Origin: JAQBZY01 sp038117205
GTDB lineage: Bacteria; Pseudomonadota; Alphaproteobacteria; Rhodospirillales; Casp-alpha2
NCBI GenBank assembly: GCA_038117205.1
Contig: JAYOFL010000011.1
Location: 4,964 to 68,963 of the forward strand
Length of the DNA stretch: 64,000 nt
Reading direction: 5' to 3'
The notes under the pieces are model-generated. The model ran no database searches and was not told where the DNA came from. It was given only the letters and a program-made list of their open reading frames with translations. Below are positions 42,224 through 51,410 of this stretch, piece after piece; within the stretch, counting starts at the first letter, position 1; each line of letters opens with the position of its first letter. Made by a program: the position numbers and the translations under genes.

Positions 42224-43984
42224 GTGGCGGCGCCGGGCAAACTCCTGAAGCGCGCGCTCGATCTGCACCGGCAGGGCGACGTCCTCGGCGCCGGCGAGCT
42301 CTACCGGCAGGTGCTGCTCAAGGATCCGAAGAACGCCGATGCGCTGAACCTCTTGGGCGTCGTGCTGCAGCAGGCCGGCAATCTGGACGCCGCCGAGGCG
42401 CTTCTGAAGCGGGCCGTCGACGCCGCCGGGGATTTCGCGCCGATCTGGGTCAACCTTGGCAACGTCCTGCAGGAAGCCGGCAAGCCGGCCGAGGCCGTGG
42501 ACGCCTTTCAAAAGGCGCTCGCCCTGCAGCCGAAGCTGGCGGAAGCGGAAAGCAATCTCGCCAGCGCGCTGAATGCGCTCGGCCGGTTCGAGGACGCGGT
42601 GGCGGCGGCGGAACGGTCGCTGGCCCTGCATCCGGGGTTCCTGCCGGCGCTCAACAACCTGGGCGACGCGTTTATGAAGGCGGGCCGGCCGGCGGACGCG
42701 GCGATGCCGTTCCACCGCGCCATGACGCAAGCGCCCGACAATCCGAAGTATCAGCGCAATTACGGCAGCGCGCTCCTGGAAGCCGGCAACCCGCAGGCGG
42801 CGCTGACGCCGCTTTCGGCGGCCTGCCGGCTTCTGCCGACGGATGCCGACGCGCACTACAACCGGGCGAACGCGCTCCTGGCGCTCGACCGGTTCAACGA
42901 CGCCATTGCGGCTTTCGAGCGGACGTTGGAATTGCAGCCGGGCCGCGTCGACGCGCTTTGCAATCTGGCCGGCGCGTTGCAGTCGGCGGGCCGGCCCGAG
43001 GACGCGGTCGGACGGCTCCGCGCCGCCCTCGAGCATGAACCGGATAGCGCCGATCTGCACTGGAACCTGTCGCTGTCGCTGTTACAGGCGGGCGACTACG
43101 GCGACGGCTGGCGCGAATACGAATGGCGTTGGCAGACGCCAACCTTCGCCAATTTCCGCCGCGACTTCCCGGCGCCGGAATGGGACGGCGGGCCGCTCGA
43201 CGGTAAGCGTATCCTGGTGCACGCCGAGCAGGGCTTCGGCGACGGCATCCAGTTCGTGCGCTACGCGCCGATGCTGGCAGAGCGGGGCGCCACCGTGATC
43301 CTGGAATGCCGGGCGCCGCTGACGCGGCTTTTCGGTTGCCTGTCCGGCATCGCCGAACGGGTCGACCTTGGCAAGCCGCTGCCGGCGTTCGACCTGCACG
43401 CGCCGCTGATGTCCCTGCCGCATCTCTTCGGCACGACGGCGGAAACGATTCTGGCGAGCATTCCGTATCTGCGCCCGCCGGCGGACGCCAAGCCCGATCC
43501 CCGCATCGCCGATGCGCCCGGCCTCAAGGTCGGGCTGGCGTGGGCCGGCAGCCCGACGCGGCGCGACAACCACAAGCGCTCCATGGACCCGAAGCTGCTG
43601 CAACCGCTCCTGGACGTCGCCGGCGTATCCTTCTTCTCGTTGCAGGTGGGCGACTTCGCCGATCAGCGGCTCACGCTCGACGATCCGGGCCGCGTCGTCG
43701 ACGTGACGGACGGGCTCGCCGACTTCGCCGACACGGCGGCGGCGGTCGACCAGTTGGACTTGGTGATTTCCGTCGACACATCGGTGCTGCATCTGGCCGC
43801 CGCCATGGGCAAGCCCGTGTTCGGATTGATGTCGACGCCGACCGGGTTTCTCTGGCAGTCGTCGCGCCTCGACAGTCCCTGGTATCCGACGGTGCGGCTG
43901 TTCCGCCAGCCGCTGCCGGGCGAGTGGGGGCCGGTCGTCGTCGCGGCGCGGGAAGCCCTCGCCGACAGGGCGGCGAGGGGTTAA
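42224..43984 (+). CDS. TPR-repeat protein with glycosyltransferase-9-like C-terminal domain
   Basis: 586 residues. About eight or nine tetratricopeptide repeats fill residues 5-300 (for example WVNLGNVLQEAGKPAEAVDAF, HYNRANALLALDRFNDAIAAF). The C-terminal half has GKRILVHAEQGFGDGIQFVRYAPML, GLAWAGSPTRRDNHKRSM and VDTSVLHLAAAMGKPVFGL, the pattern of GT-B/heptosyltransferase-like domains in TPR proteins of Rhodospirillales. The GTG start lies one base after the recR stop. Target sugar or protein unknown. Confidence 0.8.
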   Translation: MAAPGKLLKRALDLHRQGDVLGAGELYRQVLLKDPKNADALNLLGVVLQQAGNLDAAEALLKRAVDAAGDFAPIWVNLGNVLQEAGKPAEAVDAFQKALALQPKLAEAESNLASALNALGRFEDAVAAAERSLALHPGFLPALNNLGDAFMKAGRPADAAMPFHRAMTQAPDNPKYQRNYGSALLEAGNPQAALTPLSAACRLLPTDADAHYNRANALLALDRFNDAIAAFERTLELQPGRVDALCNLAGALQSAGRPEDAVGRLRAALEHEPDSADLHWNLSLSLLQAGDYGDGWREYEWRWQTPTFANFRRDFPAPEWDGGPLDGKRILVHAEQGFGDGIQFVRYAPMLAERGATVILECRAPLTRLFGCLSGIAERVDLGKPLPAFDLHAPLMSLPHLFGTTAETILASIPYLRPPADAKPDPRIADAPGLKVGLAWAGSPTRRDNHKRSMDPKLLQPLLDVAGVSFFSLQVGDFADQRLTLDDPGRVVDVTDGLADFADTAAAVDQLDLVISVDTSVLHLAAAMGKPVFGLMSTPTGFLWQSSRLDSPWYPTVRLFRQPLPGEWGPVVVAAREALADRAARG

Positions 43985-44013
43985 CTCATTCGGCACTCGA
44001 CGCTGCCGTGAGT

Positions 44014-44105
44014 GTGGACCCCGGGACGAGCCCGGGGTGACGGGTGAGAATTGCAGGCGCCGAGCCCACCTACTCTCGTCACCCCGGGCTTGTCCCGGGG
44101 TCCAC
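44014..44105. repeat. Inverted pair of palindromic repeats between two convergent genes
   Basis: The elements at 44014-44042 and 44077-44105 are 29-base inverted copies with one mismatch (GTGGACCCCGGGACGAGCCC then GGGGTGACG). Each holds an 8-bp hairpin (44018-44025/44031-44038 and 44081-44088/44094-44101). They lie between the ends of the convergent TPR gene and rmuC and could serve as bidirectional terminators. The family is shared with 16071-16207. Confidence 0.8.
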
Positions 44106-44155
44106 TGTCGATATTGCCGACATGCCGAGAGAGAGCGTTCGGTCGCGGCAGGCGT

Positions 44156-45241
44156 TCAATCCGCTTCGCCCGGCGGCAGTACCTTCGGCGCGTCGTCGCC
44201 GTCGCCGAGTTGCAGGGCGTCGATCTTGGCGCCGCGCTTCGTCACCTTGTCGGTCGAGATGCGGATGTCGCGGATGTCGCGGTGCGCCTGATCGAAGTGC
44301 GTCTCCAGCTTGCCGACCCGGTCGTCCAAACGCAGCACGTCCTCCAGCATCTTCCGCACTTCCGACTGGATGACGTCCGCCTGCTCGCGCATGTGCACGT
44401 CGCGGAGGATCGCCCGCACGGTATTGAGCGTCGCCATCAGCGTCGTCGGCGAAACGATCCAGACGCGGCGGCGGAACCCTTCCTCGACGACGTTCCGGAA
44501 GTTGGCGTGCAGTTCCGCGTAGACCGCTTCGGAGGGCAGGAACAGGAGCGCGCTTTCGGCGGTCTCGCCGGGGATGATGTAGCGTTCGGCGATGTCCTTC
44601 ACGTGCTTGAGAACGGCGGCCTGGAAGGCGCGGCCGGCGACGGCCTTGTCGGCGTCCGTCTCGGCGTTCCGCAATTGGGCATAGCTTTCCAGCGGGAATT
44701 TGCTGTCGATGACGATGGGGCCGGGCGGATTCGGCAGCCGGAGCAGACAGTCGGCCCGCTTGCCGTTGGAAAGGGTGGCCTGGAACTCGAACGCCGACGG
44801 TGGCAGCGCCGCGCCGACTAGATCGTTCAACTGAATCTCGCCGAAGGCGCCGCGCGCCTGTTTGTTCGACAGAATGTCCTGCAGCCCGACCATCTGCTGC
44901 GACAATTCGGTGATGTTCTTCTGCGCGTGGTCGATGACGGCCAGGCGCTCGTGCAGCACCTTCAACGTCTGGCCGGTGCGCTCCGTCTGTTCCGTCAGGC
45001 CGTCGCCGAGGCGCTTCGACAGGCTTTCCAAGCGCTGGTTGGTGTCTATCTGCGCCTGTTCCAGCCGCCCGGCGAGCCCGGTCTGCGCGCTCGTCAGCCG
45101 TTCCGCCGCTTCCGCGATCTGTTGCAGCCTGAGCGCCTGCTCGGCCCGCGTCTTGGCGCCGCCCGCGAACGCCATGAACAGCGCGGCGGCGGCGATGCCG
45201 AGCGCGGCGATCACCAGCACGGTTTCGAGGGTCACTTGCAC
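44156..45241 (-). CDS. rmuC: DNA recombination protein RmuC
   Basis: 361 residues. An N-terminal helix (about 5-25) anchors the protein and a long coiled-coil (about 30-120) follows. The RmuC domain carries SNKQARGAFGEIQLNDLV, VIDSKFPLESY, FLPSEAVYAEL and IVSPTTLMATL. It limits genome rearrangements in E. coli; its nuclease-like fold is inferred for the family. It is convergent with the TPR gene. Confidence 0.93.
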   Translation of the reverse strand: MQVTLETVLVIAALGIAAAALFMAFAGGAKTRAEQALRLQQIAEAAERLTSAQTGLAGRLEQAQIDTNQRLESLSKRLGDGLTEQTERTGQTLKVLHERLAVIDHAQKNITELSQQMVGLQDILSNKQARGAFGEIQLNDLVGAALPPSAFEFQATLSNGKRADCLLRLPNPPGPIVIDSKFPLESYAQLRNAETDADKAVAGRAFQAAVLKHVKDIAERYIIPGETAESALLFLPSEAVYAELHANFRNVVEEGFRRRVWIVSPTTLMATLNTVRAILRDVHMREQADVIQSEVRKMLEDVLRLDDRVGKLETHFDQAHRDIRDIRISTDKVTKRGAKIDALQLGDGDDAPKVLPPGEAD

Positions 45242-45353
45242 CTTGCCTCGCTTTCGTCAAAATCCGTTGCGAGCAAGCTTGCCCGAGGGCGCCTGCCAAG
45301 GCAATGCGGCGCCATCCGTGATATCGTCCCGTCATCCCATCGGAGGCAACGCC

Positions 45354-46751
45354 ATGCGACATTCCGCCCACGCCGCCGCCATCATCTCGCTCGTCGGCCT
45401 TGCCCTGCCGCTCGCGCCGATGGACGCTGAAGCTCAAGCCCAACAAGGGCAGCAGGGCCCCAATGTCACCCTGTACGGCAACGGTATGGCGCTGATCGAC
45501 GAGACTCGGCGGCTGCCGGCGTCGGACGGCGCGACGATCCGCCTGGAGCGGGTCGGTCCGCGCATGATCGCCGACAGCGTCCGTCTCACCCTCGAGAACG
45601 GGCCGGCGGTCCAAGAAATCGCCCTCGATTCGGACCTCTTGACCCCGGCGGCGCTGCTGCGCCGCGCGCTCGGCAAGACCGTCAAGGTGATGCGCGTCAA
45701 TCCGGCGACCGGCGCCGAGAGCACGGAGACGGCGGAAGTGCTAAGCGTCAACGGACCGGTGCTGCGCTTCGACGACCGGGTCGAGACCGGCGTGCCGGGG
45801 CGCCTCGTGTTCGACGGCGTGCCGGCGGACCTCAACGCCGAACCGGTGCTGAGCGTGCGCTTCGCCCAGCCGCTGGCGCAGCCGGCGGCGGCGCGGCTGG
45901 CTTATCTGACCGACGGCATCCAATGGGACGCCGTCTACACCATCGAATTGGCGCGGGATTACGGAACCCTCGCCCTCGACGGCTGGGCCAAGGTTACGAA
46001 CGGCGCCGGCATCGATATCAATGACGCGGCGCTGTCGCTGGTCGCCGGCGACGTCCGGCGGGAAACGCCGCAGGCGCCCCGGCCGGTCCTGATGCGGGCC
46101 GAAGCCATGGCGGCGGACGCCAAGATGGCCATGCCGTCGCGCCAGGAATTCGCCGCCTATCATCTCTATGCGGTGCCGGGCCGCGTCACGCTCCGTGACC
46201 GGGAAACCAAGCAACTGCGGCTCCTGTCGGCGGCCGGCGTCGCCGCCAAGCGGGTGCTGGAATCCCGCGCCGGCGCGCAGGTGTGGGGACCGACGCGCGG
46301 ACCCGCGCAGCCGATGCCTGTGCGGCAATCGGTGATCTTCACGAACGAAAAGGATGGCGGCCAGCCGCTGCCGGGCGGTCTGGCGCGGGTCTATGTCGCG
46401 GATGCCGCCGGCATCATGCGCTTCGCCGGCGAGGACCGGATCGACAACACGCCTGTCGGCGCGGACGTGCGGCTCGATCTCGGCAACGCCTTCGACGTGA
46501 CGGTGGCCAGGACGCAGACGTCCTTCAAGTGCGTCGCCGACAAGACGACGGAGGTGGCGTTCACGCTCATCGCCGCCAACGGCGGCACGGCGCCGGCCGA
46601 GCTTCGTCTGCAGGAGGACATCGGCGGCGATTGGGAAATCATCGAGCAGAGCCGGCCGTCGAAACGCGAAGGCGGCTCGGCGCAGTGGACCGTCACCGTG
46701 CCGGCCGGCGGTAAGACGGAAATCACCTACAAGGTTCGTGTGCGGCGCTGA
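45354..46751 (+). CDS. Secreted DUF4139-domain protein
   Basis: 465 residues. A signal peptide (about 1-28, ending near DAEA) and then a mostly beta protein: LYGNGMALIDETRRLP, LAYLTDGIQWDAVYTIELARD (the DUF4139 core), SRPSKREGGSAQWTVTVPAGGKTEITYKVRVRR at the end. Function unknown; such proteins often resemble outer-membrane or surface adhesion factors. The ATG at 45354 follows GGAGGC; the open frame extending upstream to 44862 is antisense to rmuC. It converges on the nucleoside transporter with no gap. Confidence 0.8.
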   Translation: MRHSAHAAAIISLVGLALPLAPMDAEAQAQQGQQGPNVTLYGNGMALIDETRRLPASDGATIRLERVGPRMIADSVRLTLENGPAVQEIALDSDLLTPAALLRRALGKTVKVMRVNPATGAESTETAEVLSVNGPVLRFDDRVETGVPGRLVFDGVPADLNAEPVLSVRFAQPLAQPAAARLAYLTDGIQWDAVYTIELARDYGTLALDGWAKVTNGAGIDINDAALSLVAGDVRRETPQAPRPVLMRAEAMAADAKMAMPSRQEFAAYHLYAVPGRVTLRDRETKQLRLLSAAGVAAKRVLESRAGAQVWGPTRGPAQPMPVRQSVIFTNEKDGGQPLPGGLARVYVADAAGIMRFAGEDRIDNTPVGADVRLDLGNAFDVTVARTQTSFKCVADKTTEVAFTLIAANGGTAPAELRLQEDIGGDWEIIEQSRPSKREGGSAQWTVTVPAGGKTEITYKVRVRR

Positions 46752-47987
46752 CTAGAGGAACAGGCTCGCCACGGCGCCGGTCATGCACGACGCCAGTGTG
46801 CCGGCGACGATGGACTTGCCGCCGAGCGAGATGATGGCGGCGCGCTGCGACGGCGCCATGGTGACGAGCCCGCCGATCATGATGCCGAGACTGCCGAAGT
46901 TGGCGAAGCCGCAAAGGCCGTAGATCAGGATCGACCGCGAGCGGTCCTCGATCAGGCCGGGCGGCATTCCGGCCAGCTGTAGGTAGGCGAGAAACTCGTT
47001 CAGCACGATCTTGATGCCGATCAGGCTGCCACCGGCCGCCGCGTCGGCCCAGGAAACACCCATCAGGAAAGCGACCGGCGCCATCAGCCAGCCGAGCAGC
47101 CGTTCGAGCGCCAGCGGCTGGCCCTGCACGTTCGGCAAAAGGCCGAGCCCGGCGTTGACCAGCGCCACCAGGGCCACCGCCACCACCAGCATGGCGACGA
47201 CGTTGATCAGCAGCGTCACGCCTTCCATGGTGCCGCGCGTGATGGCGGCCAGCGCGCCGCCGTCGTCCGGCAGATCGACGCCGCCGGCTATGTGGCTGGT
47301 CGGTGGCACCATCAGCTCGGCGATCATCACGGCGGCCGGCGCGCTCAGGATCGACGCCGTCAGGATGTGGCCCAGCGCGTCCGGGATCACCGGGCCCAGG
47401 ATCGAGGCGTAGAGGATCAGCACCGTGCCGGCGATGGTCGCCATGCCGGCGGTCATGACGGCGAACAGTTCGCCCCGGTCGAGCCGCGCCAGATAGGGGC
47501 GGATCAGCAAGGGCGCTTCCACCATGCCGACGAAGACGTTGGCGGCGACGCTGACGCCGACGGCGCCGCCGACGCCGAGGGTGCGTTCCAGCATCCAGGC
47601 GAAACCCCGCACGACGAGGGGCAGGATGCGCCAGTGAAACAACAGCGCCGCCAGCGCGCTGACGACGAGGATCAGCGGCAGTGCTTGGAACGCGAGGTTG
47701 AAGGCGGCGCCGGGATAACTCTCCGGGAACGGCAGCGGCCCGCCGCCGATGTAACCGAAGACGAAGGCGGTGCCGGCCTTCGTCGCGTCCTGGAGCGCGG
47801 TGACAAGCGTGTTCAGCGACAGGATGGCGTGCTTGACCGGCGGGATGCCGAGTAGAAGCGCCGCCAGCGCGAACTGCATCGCGACGCCGGCGACGGCGAC
47901 CCGCATGCGCGCCCGCTTGCGGTCCTCGCTCAGCGCCCAGGCGATGGCGACGAAGACGCAGATACCGAGAATTCCCTGCCAAAACAT
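46752..47987 (-). CDS. Concentrative nucleoside transporter (NupC/CNT family)
   Basis: 411-residue inner-membrane symporter that imports nucleosides with H+ or Na+. Family signatures: FVFGYIGGG, VGMVEAPLLIRPYL, GMATIAGTVLILYASIL and GLCGFANFGSLGIMIGGL. The start at 47987 (MFWQGILGICVFVAIAWALSE) matches the family N-terminus and has AAGGGGCG upstream; an alternative ATG at 48041 would add 18 charged residues and has GGAGA. Stops of this gene and the DUF4139 gene are adjacent. Confidence 0.9.
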   Translation of the reverse strand: MFWQGILGICVFVAIAWALSEDRKRARMRVAVAGVAMQFALAALLLGIPPVKHAILSLNTLVTALQDATKAGTAFVFGYIGGGPLPFPESYPGAAFNLAFQALPLILVVSALAALLFHWRILPLVVRGFAWMLERTLGVGGAVGVSVAANVFVGMVEAPLLIRPYLARLDRGELFAVMTAGMATIAGTVLILYASILGPVIPDALGHILTASILSAPAAVMIAELMVPPTSHIAGGVDLPDDGGALAAITRGTMEGVTLLINVVAMLVVAVALVALVNAGLGLLPNVQGQPLALERLLGWLMAPVAFLMGVSWADAAAGGSLIGIKIVLNEFLAYLQLAGMPPGLIEDRSRSILIYGLCGFANFGSLGIMIGGLVTMAPSQRAAIISLGGKSIVAGTLASCMTGAVASLFL

Positions 47988-48079
47988 CCGTGCGCGCCCC
48001 TTCGCCAACCTGTTCGCTTGACGATCCTTAGCCGAGGTCATATCTCCAGGCCAAGGAATTCTTGAGGTTTCCGAGGGGG

Positions 48080-48607
48080 ATGCCCGTGGCCGTACTGGAC
48101 ATCATCGTCGCGCCGGACCCGCGCCTGAAGATCAAGGCGAAGCCGGTCGACGCCGTCGACGACGGCGTGCGCGGGTTTCTCGACGACATGCTGGAGACCA
48201 TGTACGCGGCGAACGGCATCGGCCTCGCCGCGCCGCAGGTGGGCGACGGCCGGCGCGTCATCGTCGTCGATTGCGCGCGTCCCGAGGAAGACCCGCAGCC
48301 CATTTGCCTCGTCAATCCGCAGATCATCGGCATCGCCGACGAGGACCGAATCCACGAGGAAGGCTGCCTGTCGTTGCCGGAACACTACGCCGAGGTGATA
48401 CGCCCCGACTGGATCAAGGTCCGCTATCTGGACCGCGACGGCGAGATCCGCGAGTTGAAGGCGGAAGGTATCCTCGCCATCTGCATCCAGCACGAGATCG
48501 ACCACCTGGACGGCATCCTGTTCGTCGATCACATCTCGTCCTTGAAGCGCAACATGATCCTTCGCAAGCTGCAGAAGGCGAAGAAGCTCGCCGCCGTCCC
48601 GTCGTGA
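48080..48607 (+). CDS. def: Peptide deformylase
   Basis: Removes the formyl group from N-terminal methionine. 175 residues with the three motifs: GIGLAAPQVG (47-56), EGCLSLP (metal Cys96) and QHEIDHLDG (His138, Glu139, His142). The start is ambiguous: the ATG at 48080 directly follows GAGGGGG, while a GTG at 48086 has better spacing to it and gives the familiar MAVLDIIVAPDPRLK. The fmt gene follows at once. Confidence 0.95.
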   Translation: MPVAVLDIIVAPDPRLKIKAKPVDAVDDGVRGFLDDMLETMYAANGIGLAAPQVGDGRRVIVVDCARPEEDPQPICLVNPQIIGIADEDRIHEEGCLSLPEHYAEVIRPDWIKVRYLDRDGEIRELKAEGILAICIQHEIDHLDGILFVDHISSLKRNMILRKLQKAKKLAAVPS

Positions 48608-48609
48608 CG

Positions 48610-49527
48610 ATGCCCTTGCGCCTCGCCTTCATGGGGAGCCCCGATTTCGCGGTGCCGACACTGTCGGCGCTGATCGACGCCGGACACGACGTGGTGCGCG
48701 TCTACGCGCAGCCGCCGAGGCCGGCCGGGCGCGGCCACAAGGAACGCCCCTGTCCGGTGCACGCCCATGCCGCCGATCGCGGCATCGAGGTGTCGACGCC
48801 GAAGTCGCTGAAGTCGCCGGAGACGATCGCGGACTTCGCCGCCCTCGGCCTGGACGCCGCCGTCGTCGTCGCCTACGGACTGATCCTGCCGCAGGCGGTC
48901 CTGGACGCGCCCCGGCTCGGCTGCCTCAACGTGCATGCGTCCTTGCTGCCGCGTTGGCGCGGCGCGGCGCCGATCCACCGGGCGCTGCTCGCCGGCGACG
49001 CGGAAAGCGGCATCTCGATCATGCAGATGGACGCGGGCCTCGACACCGGCGGCGTGCTCGCGGAAGCGCGCACCCCCATCGCCGCCGACGAGACGGCGGA
49101 GACGCTGCACGACCGCCTCGCCGGCATGGGTGCCGCGTTATTGGTCGAGACGCTCGGCAAGTTGGCGGCGGGCGAGGCGACGGCGACGCCGCAACCGGTC
49201 GAGGGCGTCACCTACGCCGAGAAACTCGATCGCTCGGAAGCGCGGATCGATTGGACGCTGCCGGCCGCCGATCTGGAACGCCGGGTGCGCGCCCTCAACC
49301 CGTGGCCGGGCGTCTGGTTCGAACACCAGGGCGAGCGGATCAAGGTCCTGAAGGCCGCGGCGGCGCCGGGCGCGGGCAAGCCCGGCACCGTGCTCAACGA
49401 CGCGCTCGCCGTCGCCGCCGGCACGGGCGCGGTCCGGCTTCTGGAGTTGCAGCGGCCCGGACGGTCGGCGCAGCCGGCGGACGCGTTCCTGCGCGGATTT
49501 CCGATCCCGGCGGGGACGGCCCTTTAA
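48610..49527 (+). CDS. fmt: Methionyl-tRNA formyltransferase
   Basis: Formylates initiator Met-tRNA with 10-formyl-THF. 305 residues. N-terminal MGSPDFAVPTLSAL, the catalytic region NVHASLLPRWRGAAPIHRALLAGD and the Asp in MDAGLDTG, and a C-terminal tRNA-binding barrel. A GTG at 48604 overlapping the def stop is an alternative start. The stop TAA (49525-49527) overlaps the TAA of the convergent unknown gene within TTTAAA. Confidence 0.96.
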   Translation: MPLRLAFMGSPDFAVPTLSALIDAGHDVVRVYAQPPRPAGRGHKERPCPVHAHAADRGIEVSTPKSLKSPETIADFAALGLDAAVVVAYGLILPQAVLDAPRLGCLNVHASLLPRWRGAAPIHRALLAGDAESGISIMQMDAGLDTGGVLAEARTPIAADETAETLHDRLAGMGAALLVETLGKLAAGEATATPQPVEGVTYAEKLDRSEARIDWTLPAADLERRVRALNPWPGVWFEHQGERIKVLKAAAAPGAGKPGTVLNDALAVAAGTGAVRLLELQRPGRSAQPADAFLRGFPIPAGTAL

Positions 49528-50570
49528 ATCGGATCGATCCGGAACGCTTCCCGGTTGGCGAACTGGCGCATGCGGTCCAACCCCTGGCGCATTTCCGTCA
49601 TGATGAATTCGGCGCGCCGTTGCGGCCCGCCGGATCCACGCGCCGGGAACAGCCTGTGCCAGGCGTCCATCTTGACGCAGAGCGCGCAGAGCACGCCGCC
49701 CAGGGAAACGTGATAGCTCTCGATCAGTTTCTTCAGGCTGCGGAACGATTCCGCCGACAGGTTCTCCCACAGCTTCTTGCTGCCGGCCTCGAAGGATTCG
49801 AAGCGCGTCGAGACGAGCAGCGTCAGTTCGTTGACGGTGCGTTCCGCCAGATCGACGGTGTTCTGCAGGCTGGTGTCGTTCTTCATGGAATAGGTGCCGC
49901 GAATGTCGGTCAGCGAGTCCAGGAAATTGGTGACGATCGGCTGAATGGAATCGAGGCAGCGCCGGTAATAAGACAATGACAGAAAGATGTCGCCGTAGTC
50001 CTCGATGAAGTGCGGCACCTCGTCCGGTTTGATGCCGAGGGTTTCCGCCATCAGTTTCAGGTTCTCGAGGGCGCGTTTGACATCGGGGTCGCGAAAGAGG
50101 GCGATGACGTCCTCGAAGGTCTCGATCTCCGCCGTCTTCTCGCTGCCGTATATCTGCTGGATTAGCGGACGCGTGAACTCGGTCATGTAGGACGTCAGCT
50201 GCTTGTTCATTTCCGGCGACAGCTGCAACGCCTCGTAGTCGTTGACGACGATGCCGTGCTGACGCAGCGCGACGCGCAGCGAATAGACGTCGTAGCTCTG
50301 CAATTCCGAGACCTTGCGGAGCACGATCATGTCCGGATTGGCCTCGCCGTCCTTCCAGTCGAATTCCTGCGGCAGGTCGCCGATGGTCAATTGGCCGCTG
50401 CCGGCGGCCTTGTCCTTGAACAACTCGACGACGCTTTCCAGGCGCGCGTTCTTGATCAGCCGCGCCCGTTTGAGCCCGTTCGTCTGCAAGGGAAGAATCT
50501 CGAGCGGCAGGATATGTAGCGCGTCCCGCTCGTTCTCGATCAATATGCCGCGTTCTTCGTGGTCGTCCAA
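49524..50570 (-). CDS. Hypothetical helical protein, 348 residues
   Basis: I do not recognise a family. The protein is soluble and largely helical, less alanine-rich than its neighbours, and looks structured: YDVYSLRVALRQHGIVVND, LSPEMNKQLTSYMTEFTRPLIQQIYG, PHFIEDYGDIFLSLSYYRRCLDSIQP, LGGVLCALCVKMDAWHRLFPARGSGGP. The start is a TTG at 50570 behind GGAG; no ATG exists before residue about 80, and the frame continuing to 51242 is antisense to truA. Its 3' end overlaps fmt by four bases. Confidence 0.65.
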   Translation of the reverse strand: MDDHEERGILIENERDALHILPLEILPLQTNGLKRARLIKNARLESVVELFKDKAAGSGQLTIGDLPQEFDWKDGEANPDMIVLRKVSELQSYDVYSLRVALRQHGIVVNDYEALQLSPEMNKQLTSYMTEFTRPLIQQIYGSEKTAEIETFEDVIALFRDPDVKRALENLKLMAETLGIKPDEVPHFIEDYGDIFLSLSYYRRCLDSIQPIVTNFLDSLTDIRGTYSMKNDTSLQNTVDLAERTVNELTLLVSTRFESFEAGSKKLWENLSAESFRSLKKLIESYHVSLGGVLCALCVKMDAWHRLFPARGSGGPQRRAEFIMTEMRQGLDRMRQFANREAFRIDPI

Positions 50571-50654
50571 TGCGGGCTCCGGCGATTGACAACGTGCCCG
50601 TGACGATAGCAGAAGAACGCTGACGCCCCTAATCGAGCGATCGGACGCGAAAAT

Positions 50655-51392
50655 ATGGCCCGTTTTCGGCTGAAGATGGAATACGACGGCCGCGCCTTCG
50701 TCGGATGGCAGCGCCAGGAAAACGGTCTCGGCGTGCAGCAGGTGCTGGAAGAGGGCGTTTTCGCATTGTCGGGCGAGCGCGCCGTCGTGCACGCCGCCGG
50801 CCGGACGGATGCCGGCGTGCACGCGCTGGCGCAGGTGGCGCATGTCGACATCGAGAAGGACGTCGAGGCGGGGACCGTCCGCGACGCGCTCAACTATTAC
50901 GTCCGGCCGCATCCGATCTCCATCCTCTCCGCCGAGGTGACGACCGAGGATTTTCACGCCCGGTTCTCGGCGACGGGGCGGGTCTACGACTACCGCCTTC
51001 TCAACCGCCGTGCGCCGCCGGCCCTCGACCTCGGGCGCGTCTGGTGGGTGGCGACGCCGCTGCTCGCGCCGCTCATGCACGACGCGGCGCAGGTGCTGAT
51101 CGGCCACCACGACTTCACCACCTTCCGCGCTACCGAATGCCAGGCGTCCACGCCCGTGAAGACCCTGGACCGGCTCGACGTCCGCCAGCAGGGCGACGAG
51201 ATCGTCATCACCGCGGCGGCGCGGTCGTTCCTGCATCACCAAGTCCGGAACATGGTCGGCACGTTGAAGCTGGTCGGCGAGGGCAAGTGGACGCGCGACG
51301 ACATGGCGAGCGCGCTTGCCGCCAAGGACCGGCGCGCCGGCGGGCCGATGGCGCCGGCGGAAGGGCTCTATCTTTCCGGCGTCACGTACTGA
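50655..51392 (+). CDS. truA: tRNA pseudouridine(38-40) synthase
   Basis: Modifies U38-U40 in the anticodon arm. 245 residues, the usual length. The catalytic Asp52 is in AAGRTDAGVHA. Other conserved segments are MEYDGRAFVGWQRQ, HPISILSAEVTTEDFHARFSA, FTTFRATECQ and SFLHHQVRNMVGTL. The order def-fmt-truA (here with one opposite-strand gene between) is common in proteobacteria. Confidence 0.96.
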   Translation: MARFRLKMEYDGRAFVGWQRQENGLGVQQVLEEGVFALSGERAVVHAAGRTDAGVHALAQVAHVDIEKDVEAGTVRDALNYYVRPHPISILSAEVTTEDFHARFSATGRVYDYRLLNRRAPPALDLGRVWWVATPLLAPLMHDAAQVLIGHHDFTTFRATECQASTPVKTLDRLDVRQQGDEIVITAAARSFLHHQVRNMVGTLKLVGEGKWTRDDMASALAAKDRRAGGPMAPAEGLYLSGVTY

Positions 51393-51410
51393 GCGCGAAT
51401 CTGCTTCCGC

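Noticed and set aside
49524..51242. A 572-residue minus-strand frame that would extend the unknown protein through truA
   Set aside because: The part beyond 50570 is antisense to truA and low in complexity; a TTG with GGAG at 50570 gives a sensible start.
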